From Branchipolynoe longqiensis (Eukaryota > Annelida > Polychaeta > Phyllodocida > Polynoidae), in contig CM059188.1 of the NCBI GenBank assembly GCA_030323885.1, forward strand, positions 114,851,430 to 114,915,429: a DNA stretch of 64,000 nt. Direction: 5' to 3'. A model generated the notes under the pieces. That model saw nothing but the letters and a program-made list of their open reading frames with translations, was not told the DNA's origin and ran no database searches. Each line of letters starts with the position of its first letter. Position 1 is the first letter of the stretch. Shown in pieces: positions 41,678 through 52,091 of the stretch. A program made the translations under genes and the position numbers.

Positions 41678-44600
41678 CTACTGCGGTATAAACCTTTTCA
41701 CTGGGCGCAACATTCGACCGTACCGAGTGAGGTAAGGTGTTGTGACCGGGGCGTTATTATCGTGTGACTGTTTTGAAGGTAGTTGCGATGGTGTTGATTT
41801 TGTGGTGAATGTTGCCTGATTTGCTTGGTTACTTGGTACTTTAAATATGTATTTTCGATTCCTTCTTAATACATTATTTTCTGCATTTTTGATTTTATAA
41901 TCTCGAGGGCCGGGTGTGTATGTTTGTACTATTATTCCCGGTTTCCATTTTCCTTGATGATCAATGTATTGGACGTGGTCTGTTTTGTTTAGTTTTGCAT
42001 GTTGTACACCTGCATGTTTGTCATGATATTTACTTTGCGATTGTTGAGCTTTGTTGAATTGTTTTATATTAGGTGTGGGGATCTCTGGTTTTAATTGTTT
42101 TTTTGTTGTAGGTAACCTGCACTTTAGTCTCCTGTTAAAAAGCAGTTGTGCTGGGTAGGGGCCTATGGTGGTGAGGGGTGTGTTTCGGTAGTTTAGCAGT
42201 GCAATATTATAATCTTTGTTGTCATTTGTTGCCTTTTTTATAATATGTTTAATTGTTTGCATGTACCTCTCGGCCAGGCCATTGCTCTGAGCGTGCAGGG
42301 GGTTAGAGAATACCATGTGGAATCCAAACTCCTTTGCAAACTCTTTGTATGCTGCGCTTTGGAATTGAGGACCATTATCCGAGACTACCGTTTCTGGTAT
42401 ACCGAATCGGCAAAATATTTGTTTCAATACTACTATTGTGGCTTTGCTTGTTGTCTCTCTCAATTCTACCACTTCGGGATATTTGGAGTAGTAGTCTACT
42501 ACTACTAGAAAATCTTTATCGTGTATTTGAAACAGATCAATACCTACTTTTTGAAAGGGTAATTGGGGTATTTGATGTGATATCATTGGTTCAGAGTGTG
42601 GTTTGTTTCGTAATGATTGACAATTTGAACAGCGAGCAACTATGACCTCGATTTGTTTCGACATACCTGGCCAGAACACGTTGTCACGGGCCAACTCCTT
42701 ACATTTTATGATGCCCAAGTGTGATTCATGTATCAATGTTAGCATTTCGTGTTGCAACTTAGAGGGTATTACTATTTGGTTATCTTTAAGTAGCACATTA
42801 TCCACGTATGTTAAACTGTCTTTAAACGTGTAAAAGGGTTTTGCTAATAGGTGTATTTTCCCTTTTTCAGTGGGCCAACCTTGCTGTGTCAATTTAATGA
42901 CTTCATGTAATGTCTCATCTATTTTAGTTTCAGTTTCAATTCTATGAAGGATATGTGGCGCCACATCGATCTGTGTGACAGCTAGGCTTGAGTCGAATAG
43001 ATTATTCGGCTGGATGGTTGTAGAGTGGGCTCGGGATAAGGCATCTGCAAAGTACATATCGGTACCTTTAATATACATTAATGTAATATTGTAGTTCTGC
43101 AAACGGAGTCTCATCCTTTGCATTCTAGCCGATAGCATATGTATCGGTTTGTCCATTATTGCTACCAGGGGCTTGTGGTCAGTTTGAATTGTTACTTGTT
43201 TATCAAATATATATTGATGGAACTTCTTGCACCCGAAACATATAGCCAGGAGTTCCTTTTCGATGACTGCATAGCTCGATTGTGTTTGGTCTAATGATTT
43301 AGAAGCCATCGCTACAGGTTTATTATTTTGGAACAGTACAGCTCCCAGCCCAGACTGGGATGCATCTACCTGTAATGTTATTGGTTTTGTTACATTATAA
43401 TATTGTAGTACAGGTGCTGTAATTAAGAATTTTTTTAACATCGAAAATGCCTCCACTTGCTCGTGTTGCCAGTGCCATGCGACGTTCTTACCTAGTAATT
43501 GTCGTAAAGGCTTAGCTATTTCTGACATTTTCGGAATAAACTTTCCGACGTAACCTAACATACCTAGGAATCGCTGCACTCCGGCTTTATCGCTTGGTGC
43601 CGGCATCTCGACAATGGCCTGGATCCTTTCATTTGTAGGTTTTAGCCCTGCCTGTGTGAGCGTATGCCCTACATATGTAACTTCTTTTTTGCATATTTTT
43701 GACTTGGCTGGGTTAAATTTTAAATTTACGTCGCGAGCCCTTTTGAATACGGCTTCTAACCGTGTGTTGTGCTCCTCAATGGTGGAGCCATATACTAATA
43801 TGTCATCTGTGACTACGTTTACACCTGCTAACCCGTGTAAAATTTGGTTCATTTCTTGTACGAAAATGTCTCCCGCGGTTTTAATACCGAACGGTAAACG
43901 AGTGAATCGGTACCGGCCCCACGGCGTATTAAAAGTGCATAGTTTGCTACTGCGTTTGCTACTGCGTTTGCTACTGCTTTTGTCGATTTGCCAGTAGCCA
44001 CTGTTGGCGTCTATAACTGAAAAGAATTTTGCATCTGAAGTTTTAGCTATGACTTCTTCTATAGTTCTTGTTGGATATGGACTATTCAGACTTGCTTTAT
44101 TTAATTTGGTGGGATCCAAACAAACGCGAATTTTATTAGGCTTTTTTACTACAGTTATAGAACTAACCCATGGGGTGGGCTCCGATTCCTCAATTATTAC
44201 TCCTAGCTTAACCATTTTTTTCAATTCATTTTTTACTTGATCGGCTATTCTTCTGGGTGGGTCTATACATGGTGTTACATTTTTATCAGTTCGAATGATT
44301 GCGTTGCTTTTGATTTTTCCTAATCCTTCGAAAATGTCATAATATTTGTTTACCAGCAACTGCGCGCTTGGGTCGTCTGCCTGCACAGTGATTGGTGCCG
44401 CATCGGGAGGTGACATCGCCGCCGTTACTGTTGACACCGTGTTGACGCGTCGTATTAGGCCTAGGTCTGCGCACGCGTCGCTTCCTAGTATCGGGCAGCC
44501 TGTACTTGTAACCTGGTAGCGTAGTCGTCTGCCATTCGTGACGATGTCGGCTTCTCCCTCAGGACGAATTCTCTCCCCCGAGAACGTTATCAACGTCCAT

Positions 44601-45640
44601 ATTGTAGGGTGAAGGGGCACATTGCTTAGCTTGTCATACACCTCCTTTGGAATTATGTTTGCTTGGGACCCTGTGTCCAACTTGAATCTCACCTTCTCAT
44701 TGTTGAGGATTATGGTAGCGTACCAGAGGGAGGTGCCGTCACTGTCATGTTGAGAGAGGCACCCAATGAATAAGTCGTTATCCATGTCGTAGTTGCTGTC
44801 CATGTCGGGTGGTGTCGGGTTGTTATCATCCACTTGGATGACATTTAGACTTGCGTAGTTTGGTCGCTTTGTTTTACACACTTTGGAGAAGTGTCCCAGC
44901 AAGTGACATTTTGAACATTGTTGACCTTTTGCAGGGCATTGTCCGGGTGTATGCGCGTATCCACACCTACCACATTGTGTTCGTGTGTTCGCAGGCTTCG
45001 ATTGACTGCGCCGACCTGTCCAGGGTGGCGTTCGTTGTGGCGGCGGATTGGTTGTCCACGGCCTCACGGTGACAGCGTCGACGTGGTCGATTTCTGTTGT
45101 CAGTGTCGCTTCTGACAGTAGTGTTGCCTCGTGTTCACTTAAGCGACAGGTTTCTATACACTGTTCGAGTGTTAAGTTAGCCGTCTGTAGCAATCGGTCT
45201 CTTAGTTTATCCTCTTTGACGCCGCAAACTAATCGGTCGCACAACATGGAGTCAGTCAGTTCTCCATAGTTACAATGTGCTACCCGATATTGCAGTTCGC
45301 GGATGTAGGCGTCCATTGTTTCGGATGATTGTTGTAGTGAGTTGAACTTATAGCGTATAACTGTGATATTTGTTTTTCCTTTACAGTAAGTGCGGAATGC
45401 ATCAACTAGAGGTTGTATCTTGTCGATGATGCTGGTATCACTCTTTAGCGTCCTGTAAACCTTTTGTGCCTCGCCACCGGCTACGTGTAGAAACACTGCG
45501 CACTGTACCTTTTCAGCCTTTGCTTGAATTCCAGCAGCAGCAGCGTAAAACTCATACGAGTCGTGCCATTGTTCCCAATTTAGGGACATGTTGTCCTCCA
45601 GATTCAATGGTCCAGGAGGCTTTAATCCGGTGAGCGCCAT
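41678..45640 (-). CDS. Gypsy gag-pol polyprotein
   Basis: 1320 residues from ATG 45640, the first Met after the LTR and primer site; the frame is also open upstream into the LTR. Domains in order: gag; two zinc knuckles (CGRCGYAHTPGQC, CSKCHLLGHFSKVC; about 223-255); aspartic protease with LDTGSQANII (about 321-330); RT with VIDANSGYWQI, LPFGIKTAG and VVTDDILVYG (catalytic Asp pair about 612-613); RNase H with VDASQSGLGAVLF; integrase with HHCC (HESH, CSNC) and DDE residues in GIDLFQ, SDNGPQF and SNGLAERY (about 1035, 1088, 1124). It makes virus-like particles, copies the RNA and integrates the DNA. A 12-bp unit repeated three times at 43943-43978 adds RSSK repeats between GYWQI and LCTFNTPWG in the RT; the usual spacing there is shorter. 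Confidence 0.95.
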   Translation of the reverse strand: MALTGLKPPGPLNLEDNMSLNWEQWHDSYEFYAAAAGIQAKAEKVQCAVFLHVAGGEAQKVYRTLKSDTSIIDKIQPLVDAFRTYCKGKTNITVIRYKFNSLQQSSETMDAYIRELQYRVAHCNYGELTDSMLCDRLVCGVKEDKLRDRLLQTANLTLEQCIETCRLSEHEATLLSEATLTTEIDHVDAVTVRPWTTNPPPQRTPPWTGRRSQSKPANTRTQCGRCGYAHTPGQCPAKGQQCSKCHLLGHFSKVCKTKRPNYASLNVIQVDDNNPTPPDMDSNYDMDNDLFIGCLSQHDSDGTSLWYATIILNNEKVRFKLDTGSQANIIPKEVYDKLSNVPLHPTIWTLITFSGERIRPEGEADIVTNGRRLRYQVTSTGCPILGSDACADLGLIRRVNTVSTVTAAMSPPDAAPITVQADDPSAQLLVNKYYDIFEGLGKIKSNAIIRTDKNVTPCIDPPRRIADQVKNELKKMVKLGVIIEESEPTPWVSSITVVKKPNKIRVCLDPTKLNKASLNSPYPTRTIEEVIAKTSDAKFFSVIDANSGYWQIDKSSSKRSSKRSSKLCTFNTPWGRYRFTRLPFGIKTAGDIFVQEMNQILHGLAGVNVVTDDILVYGSTIEEHNTRLEAVFKRARDVNLKFNPAKSKICKKEVTYVGHTLTQAGLKPTNERIQAIVEMPAPSDKAGVQRFLGMLGYVGKFIPKMSEIAKPLRQLLGKNVAWHWQHEQVEAFSMLKKFLITAPVLQYYNVTKPITLQVDASQSGLGAVLFQNNKPVAMASKSLDQTQSSYAVIEKELLAICFGCKKFHQYIFDKQVTIQTDHKPLVAIMDKPIHMLSARMQRMRLRLQNYNITLMYIKGTDMYFADALSRAHSTTIQPNNLFDSSLAVTQIDVAPHILHRIETETKIDETLHEVIKLTQQGWPTEKGKIHLLAKPFYTFKDSLTYVDNVLLKDNQIVIPSKLQHEMLTLIHESHLGIIKCKELARDNVFWPGMSKQIEVIVARCSNCQSLRNKPHSEPMISHQIPQLPFQKVGIDLFQIHDKDFLVVVDYYSKYPEVVELRETTSKATIVVLKQIFCRFGIPETVVSDNGPQFQSAAYKEFAKEFGFHMVFSNPLHAQSNGLAERYMQTIKHIIKKATNDNKDYNIALLNYRNTPLTTIGPYPAQLLFNRRLKCRLPTTKKQLKPEIPTPNIKQFNKAQQSQSKYHDKHAGVQHAKLNKTDHVQYIDHQGKWKPGIIVQTYTPGPRDYKIKNAENNVLRRNRKYIFKVPSNQANQATFTTKSTPSQLPSKQSHDNNAPVTTPYLTRYGRMLRPVKRFIPQ

Positions 45641-45665
45641 TCCGAGTTCGTTGTATCTGACACCA

Positions 45666-45777
45666 TGTAATAGGTTGCAAGACACAAAACGACTACACAC
45701 GGCGAAGGCTAGTTCCAACTGGTTTATTTCTCGTCATCTCCTGACGTCATCCATGACGTCATGTCACGTGGGGGGTA
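45666..45777 (-). repeat. 5' LTR of the Gypsy element, outer end missing
   Basis: Matches the 3' LTR over 112 bp with one difference (GACACAAAACG against GATACAAAACG). It stops at the G-run GTGGGGGGTA; the 32 terminal bases with the TGTAAT end are gone and the next sequence (ACTTTTTGGTGGCC) is unrelated. No target duplication can be tested for that reason. Confidence 0.85.
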
Positions 45778-45993
45778 ACTTTTTGGTGGCCCCATCTTTC
45801 GATTCGTCCACGAACTTGCCGTTGTCGTCCGCCGCTATACGCATTTTCTCCCTGACGATCGCAGCACCAGGCCCACCGCGAATCAAAAACTCCTTGTACG
45901 GTTAGTACAGTCTTCATTTAATGAATCAGATGCACATTGTTTTGTACGACATTCAGTTTCTTTGTGTGCGCGTTTCCTACGTAGTTTGTAAAA
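45778..45993 (-). pseudogene. DIRS element A: end of gag finger and following segment
   Basis: Minus strand, directly after the LINE, the reading gives HFYKLRRKRAHKETEC, which looks like the second half of a gag Cys/His finger with two Cys replaced by Tyr and Arg. It ends in TGA soon after. From about 45905 a second frame reads KEFLIRGGPGAAIVREKM and continues to KDGATKK at the LTR. I do not recognise that part; it may be the start of the pol ORF. Confidence 0.5.
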
Positions 45994-48493
45994 ATGAGCA
46001 AAAATGAAAAGCAAGCAAATATAGCCATAGCAAGCCTCTACAGACCTCCATCAGGGGAAATTGAACTCTTCATTGAAGCCCTAGAGAAGAGCATAAACAC
46101 CATAAAAAAACTGACAAAGGCAGAAATCTTCATACTAGGAGACTTTAATGTAAATTACAACAGCAATGATAAAAACAAACTAATGCTGCAAACCACAATC
46201 AAAATCTTAGGCCTACAACAGCTCATCACTGAAAAAACAAGGCTCAGTAAAAATAGCACCACAATTGACCTAATACTAACCAACTCAAACCACGCCACTA
46301 AATGGGGCACCAGGAGCTGGGGTATAAGTGATCATGAGCTAATATATGTAACAAGGAAAAAACTAAAAAGCACAAATCACTATGAGTATAAGATGGGCAG
46401 GTCCCTAAAAAACTACTCAGAAGATGCATTAAAAAATCATCTGCACCAAAACATAAACAACATCACACAAAACAGAGATGATGTTAATATCTATTGGGGC
46501 AACATCATCACAGAAATAAGAAAATCAGCTGACGAGATGTGCCCCATTAAGAAAATAAAAATACAAAAAAACCAGGACCCCTGGGTAGACAATGACCTGC
46601 TAACGCTCATCATAGCCAAAAGTAAACTGGGTAATAAAGCAAAGCTCACAGAAACTATAGAAGACAAACTGGCCTACCATATTGCCAGAAACCACTCTCT
46701 CAAAGCTGTGAGAACAGCAAAAAAGAAATACATAATAAAGCAGGACAGAGACTGGGGAAGCAATACAAACAGATTCTGGAAGAATGTAGACCTATTATTC
46801 CCCAAAAATAACAAAGAAGAGCACACAACCTTCCAGGATAACGAAGGGACAATACTCTCAGACAAAGATGCAGCAAACAAACTGAACACGCACTTTGCCA
46901 CAATAGGACAAACGCTGTCAGGAAAATTTAAAAAAAGGTGGGAAAATAGATCAGGAACTGTGCAGAATGAAATCCCCACCTGCAAAACAGATATAATAGA
47001 AGTAAAAAAACTAATAAATGACATAGACACAAATAAACCAAGTGGAATAGACGAAATACCAACCAAAATGCTGAAAGAGGCACTCCAAGCCATCCCAGCC
47101 ACTATAGTCGACCTATTCAACATCTCCTTTGAACAGGGGCATTTTATCTCAGCCTGGAAAATGGCAAACCATTACCCCTATCCACAAAAGTGGAGACAAA
47201 CAAAACATGGGAAACTACAGGCCAATATCGATTCTTCAAACCCCAGGCAAGCTCATTGAAAAAGTGCTACATAGACACATAAATGAACACCTGGAAAAAA
47301 ACAATATACTAAACGAAAGACAAGGAGGTTTCAGGAAACTGCACTCCACATCTAAAACAATAGCTAACCTAACAAATGACATATTGGCGTCAATGAACCA
47401 AAAACAATTAGTTGGAGCAGCCTTCATTGACTTCAGCAAAGCATTCGATACAGTAGACCATAACATACTATTGGAAAAACTAGAATCCATGGGCATAAAA
47501 TCCAACACTATGGACTGGATAAAATGCTACCTGAAAGACAGGCAACAGAGAACAAAAATAAACAATACACTATCAGACAACCAACCTGTCACATGTGGTG
47601 TACCCCAAGGGTCAGTGCTAGGGCCACTGCTCTTTATAATCTACATAAATGATCTTAAAAAATGGTTACAAACCGAATGCCTCCAACTATATGCAGATGA
47701 CACAGTCATATATGCAAACGGCACCACAGAAGAGGAGGTAATAACTAAACTAAACAAGCTCCTACTAAAACTGGATGAGTGGTGTGAGTCCAACAAAATA
47801 ACCATCAACACAAGCAAGTCAAAAACAGTTCTCTTCTCGCATAAACAAATGCCAGAAAGAAAACTACACTGTAAGCTAGGAAGCCAAACACTAGAAAATG
47901 TAGACCATTACAAATACCTAGGCCTTGAGTTGGACAGCCAACTAAACTACAACCTATGTATAAACAAAATTGTCCAAAAGGTAAACCACAAACTGTGGCT
48001 ATTTGCAAAGCTAAGAGACTACATGACACAAGAAATGTCAATAAAAATCTTCAAGGGCATGGTGCTACCCTATTTTGACTATGGAGATGTAAACTACATG
48101 GGTGCAAAGAAAGAACTTCTAAAAAAACTGCAAACACTACAGAACAGAGCCCTGAAAATCTGCCTCAGAGTAGACAAGCTGCACCCCACCTATGACATAC
48201 ACAAAAGAACCAAAGTAAAATTGCTAGAAAATAGGAGAATAATTCATCTGAAAACATTAGCATACAGCTATAGTCAAGACAATAAACTCCTAACAAAACC
48301 ACAAAGGGCAACTAGAGCAAATAATGCGCCACTACTAAAGCAGACCAGAAGCCAAATAAAAGCTCACGAGAGAAGCACGCTAGAAATGGCTGCCAAGGTG
48401 TGGAATGCCCAAACAGTAAAGGAACGACAAATTCCTGACCTAAAAACATACAAAAAATATCTGTGCAAAATAAGGCTAGGAACCCCCAACTAA
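45994..48493 (+). pseudogene. LINE ORF2: endonuclease-reverse transcriptase, one frameshift
   Basis: The first frame (to 47168) has the endonuclease C-terminal half: IASLYRPPSG, FILGDFNVNYN, TIDLILTN and GISDHELIYV. The second frame has RT: ITPIHKSGDK, NYRPISIL, QGGFRKLHST, FIDFSKAFDTVDH, GVPQGSVLGPLLF and LYADDTVIYA with the catalytic Asp pair. The frames switch at about 47168, where one extra C in AACCATT separates WKMAN from ITPIHKSG. The N-terminal half of the endonuclease and ORF1 are missing, so the Met at 45994 is not the real start. There is no RNase H. Confidence 0.9.
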
Positions 48494-48905
48494 GCTGCAC
48501 CGCAAAAGGGCAGGTGATACATGTCACGGCCCACCAGCGAGACGCCCAATGGAAGGTAACCATACCAAAAGCACCCAGATAACACACCTCACAGCTGCGT
48601 ACAAGCCTATGATATGTAAATAGGAGTAGGCTAGTCTAGAAATAAGAGTAGAAAAAATAAAGCACATATATGCCAAGAAAATCCAAAAATATTAACATAG
48701 ACTACTATAGTACTAACCAGACCAACCAACTATCTATCTGCTACTGAAATACAGGCAATCAAATACCTTATCAGCAGCTACTGTGTGATAAGACAACACC
48801 AACACTACAGCTGGCCAGCATTGAAAACAAGCCTGAATACCCAGGCTTATATGCTATGGACAGTATAAATACAGCCTCAATAAAAAATTAAAAAATTAAA
48901 AAAAC
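45994..48905 (+). mobile_element. 5'-truncated LINE without RNase H (Jockey/CR1-like)
   Basis: It begins inside the endonuclease domain and ends in AT-rich A-runs (CAATAAAAAATTAAAAAATTAAAA) at about 48880-48905. It lies in DIRS element A between the two halves of the gag zinc finger. A short CAT word at both borders may be the remains of a target duplication. The 3' UTR is about 410 bases. Confidence 0.85.
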
Positions 48906-50048
48906 ATGAATAAATCGTCCCGTGCCTTCTCCATGATCACCATCGAACCCGCAGGTTCCACCTTTATTCCATATCACGCATGGACGTGCATCAACTCCTT
49001 TTTAAAAGTCCGCAAATGGTATTGTTAATGAATTTTGTTTTGGTTGCTGAAGTTCTATACGTTTACCTAAGCCACAAATATCTCGTCGTATTTCTATAAT
49101 TTTGCCCTCATCTTCCCAACCATTAGGAAGTCGTTTATCCGCAACCATATTAAATATTTTTTCACTGTATGTGAGGCATGTTTTCCACGAATAGTTTTGA
49201 GCCATGTCCAAGATCGATTCAATGTGATTATCAATATGATCAGTCCAATTATCAGGAACATCCCCACGCCTCACCATACGTCTGATTGCAGATATATATT
49301 CAAACCAAGTTGACTCGCCTTGTCCCACTTTTCCCTTTTTTTCTTGTCTAATAACATATTTATGCGGAAGTAATTTTAATTTTTTAGAATGTTTTGCCCG
49401 TTTCCTTGTCAACCTGATCATTTCATGCATCATAGAATCGACACTTCCATCGTCACTATCATCAAATTGTTCATCAGTTGTATTACGTTTACGGCTAACA
49501 TTTTTATCAACATGTACTCTACCTTTCGACGTGTGTAGTAGACCTTTCGAAATGCACGAGCGGGCCGTGCGAGCCGGGGATTGTGTTGTCGTCCTGCCGA
49601 CCGTTACATTTGCATCCTCCGTGACGTCATCACTCTCCACTTCCGGCCCGCTCGGCTGCTGATCCACAAATACTGCCTCCCCATTTAGCGCACATTCCAG
49701 TGTTTGTAGTCGTGAAAGTAACGGCGCTTGTGATGCTGCTAATTTATTATCCAGCAGCTTGGCTATATCCTCCAGTGTGAGACTTTTACTCCTCGACGTG
49801 GAAGCTCTTGGTGAATGTGATTCCAGATCGGCAATTGCCAGTCTTGTTGATGAGAGCGTACGTCCAATGTTATCGTGATTAATCGTGCAACCTGACTCCC
49901 CGGATCTATCCATCGACTCAAGTAACGTCTGTGAATATTTGCCAACCACACTCCGTACTTTACTCTGTTTCGGCATGATTGTTGCTGACAATTTTCTTAT
50001 TCGCTCAAGTGAACCGTCGACGACGGCGGCCAGGTAAGGACTGGACAA
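48906..50048 (-). pseudogene. DIRS element A: gag ORF with stop before the zinc finger
   Basis: 348 residues are open from ATG 50048 to a TAA at 49004-49002. The middle has a Ser-rich segment, then basic RLTRKRAKHSKKLKLL and a helical region (WFEYISAIRRMVRRGDVPD, YSWKTCLTYSEKI). After the TAA the same frame reads on as ARPCVIWNKGGTC, the start of a Cys/His finger like the one in element B (CYKWNKESGC). It is then cut by the LINE at 48905. The finger's second half is at 45993-45945. This older DIRS copy is about as distant from B as two separate families would be. Confidence 0.72.
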
Positions 50049-51190
50049 GCCTTGAATCTACTACCGGAAGTTAGTTTTGTACATAGCAACGCACGCTACG
50101 AACTGTATCTATGGTGTTACTCATATCAGGCCCGTAGTCAGGGTTTGTGAATTATGCATGTTTCCGGCAACATGGACAATTATCAAAAATGATTAAAAAA
50201 GGGTAAATATGTTTTCTCTATGAATCCACATTTGTGCCGAAAAGACTGTGTCAGTTGCTCAATATGAAGCCAGTATTAACAGAGCCTCAATTGCCTCTCC
50301 ACAGACTCTGTGACCCACAAGTCCAGTCTGGATTACGCTATGCGCATGCGTTGCGGAAATCGTGTATCATATGATGAATGTGATTTCTGTTCCCATTAAT
50401 AGCATTGGACAAGGCCAATAATACTAGATACTGCTGAGAGCTGCAAATAAAGGTATGCGCATTAGGTGATTGTAATTTCTATTCCTAACTGAAAGAAAGT
50501 TTACTGGGACAAAAAGATTATACATTGCTAGAAGCTAACTCAAATATAAAAACATTACGTCATTGTAATTTCGATTTCTCATTGAAAGAGAATTTACTAG
50601 AACAATATTTTCATTTAACATTCGCAGTTAGATATATAATGAGGATATAGACTAAATAATATAAATTAGACAGGAAATCACATAATATCGTTAATATTCC
50701 TATTTCTAATTAGTAGGTGGCTTACAATACAACACAAAGATTATCTACTGGTATCGGCTACTTTGATAAGATATACACTGGCTGGCATTTTAAGCATCTT
50801 AGGCATTACCTAAAGTAAGAAGACTACATAAGCATAACCAGGCAAACAAAAACCGGAATGTACTTCAGATTTCCATTCCTCATTCACAGATAAACGAGAG
50901 TAACAACACTATACGTATACGTTAACTCAGGTAAAACATTCTAAGACTAGGTTAATAAGTCTGCATCGTTCATTGATATAAGGCAACGCAGTAAATTTAG
51001 AAGATGGTTGTCACGTTTATTACCTACTTACATGAATATATAGTTTTTAATAGGCTAAGGTCAAACGATAAAGGCATTCTCATTTCCCAATGGTAAATAA
51101 TTTACTATCGGAAAATGACAATAATGTTAATTATTGATACAAAGGAACTCGGTAAAAACACAAGGTACCTAAAAGGAGAAGTCTAACTAT
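50049..51190. other. No gene recognised
   Basis: AT-rich spacer upstream of the DIRS-A gag. Words such as TGCGCATGCG and TGTAATTTC(G/T)ATT recur at a few places, but no repeat could be delimited and there is no ORF with protein-like composition. Confidence 0.4.
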
Positions 51191-51452
51191 TGGTGAATGG
51201 GTCATTCTCTAAAACTGGGCACCTCATATTTGGTTTCCACATTACGATGCTGATAATAAAGTCTCTCTTTTATTGATATCAAATCAAATAATTATTGTAC
51301 CTGTTGTCTATTAGGTGTGTTAGCAGTTCTACATGTATTGAATCTATCCCACAAAAGAAATCAAAATTATACTTGTATGATTTTGTGCTTGAGTGAAATT
51401 TTACACATTGACACCATGCATTTAGCCAAACCTTTTTTTAACCTATTTCTTG
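51191..51452. mobile_element. Foldback element, second copy, cut by the assembly gap
   Basis: Start words (CTGGGCACCTCATATTTGG, TTTCCACATTACGATG) match 20020-20070. 51315-51450 is the reverse complement of about 20825-20990, with TTAGCAGTTCTACATG, AAATTATACTTGTATG and GCATTTAGCCAAAC shared. The arms expected further right fall in the N run. Confidence 0.65.
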
Positions 51453-51952
51453 NNNNNNNNNNNNNNNNNNNNNNNNNNNNNNNNNNNNNNNNNNNNNNNN
51501 NNNNNNNNNNNNNNNNNNNNNNNNNNNNNNNNNNNNNNNNNNNNNNNNNNNNNNNNNNNNNNNNNNNNNNNNNNNNNNNNNNNNNNNNNNNNNNNNNNNN
51601 NNNNNNNNNNNNNNNNNNNNNNNNNNNNNNNNNNNNNNNNNNNNNNNNNNNNNNNNNNNNNNNNNNNNNNNNNNNNNNNNNNNNNNNNNNNNNNNNNNNN
51701 NNNNNNNNNNNNNNNNNNNNNNNNNNNNNNNNNNNNNNNNNNNNNNNNNNNNNNNNNNNNNNNNNNNNNNNNNNNNNNNNNNNNNNNNNNNNNNNNNNNN
51801 NNNNNNNNNNNNNNNNNNNNNNNNNNNNNNNNNNNNNNNNNNNNNNNNNNNNNNNNNNNNNNNNNNNNNNNNNNNNNNNNNNNNNNNNNNNNNNNNNNNN
51901 NNNNNNNNNNNNNNNNNNNNNNNNNNNNNNNNNNNNNNNNNNNNNNNNNNNN
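51453..51952. other. Assembly gap (500 N)
   Basis: Exactly 500 undetermined bases, a common fixed gap size. The true distance is unknown. It lies at the edge of a foldback repeat, a likely reason for the assembly break. All ORFs spanning it are artefacts. Confidence 0.98.
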
Positions 51953-52031
51953 GAAGACCAACACTGTACGGTGGCTCCATCTTCCCTCCTCGCCTCCACC
52001 GGATGTAGACCAGTGTCAGTCGCACCGGAGG

Positions 52032-52066
<35 letters not shown>
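51953..52066 (-). repeat. CCTCCGGTGCG repeat fragment joined to an (AT)n tract
   Basis: Reverse-strand piece with CTCCACCGGATG and GTCGCACCGGAGGA, followed directly by about 33 bases of AT repeat. The same join of CCGGAGGAT to TATATA is seen in the other copies. Confidence 0.7.
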
Positions 52067-52069
<3 letters not shown>

Positions 52070-52091
52070 GACAGTTCAACAAATAATTCAG

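Larger units (their letters stand above)
41316..45777 (-). mobile_element. Ty3/Gypsy-type LTR retrotransposon
   Basis: A full polyprotein lies between two short, almost identical LTRs. The 3' LTR is 41316-41459 (144 bp, TG...CA ends). The 5' LTR is 45666-45777 and lacks the outer 32 bp. A purine tract (AAAAAAGGGGAGA on the minus strand, about 41460-41472) borders the 3' LTR. The sequence after the 5' LTR, TGGTGTCAGA, looks like a primer-binding site for a tRNA 3' end. One difference between the LTRs over 112 bp points to a recent insertion. It sits inside DIRS element A. No env-like ORF is present. Confidence 0.9.

Noticed and set aside
41316..45777. Endogenous retrovirus with envelope
   Set aside because: No envelope-like ORF exists between pol and the 3' LTR; only about 220 noncoding bases remain there.
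46674..47123. Minus-strand hydrophobic ORF over the LINE endonuclease
   Set aside because: Shadow of the A-rich LINE coding strand; no motif.
49763..49951. Short minus-strand ORF inside the DIRS-A gag
   Set aside because: Alternate frame of the longer gag ORF without any motif.
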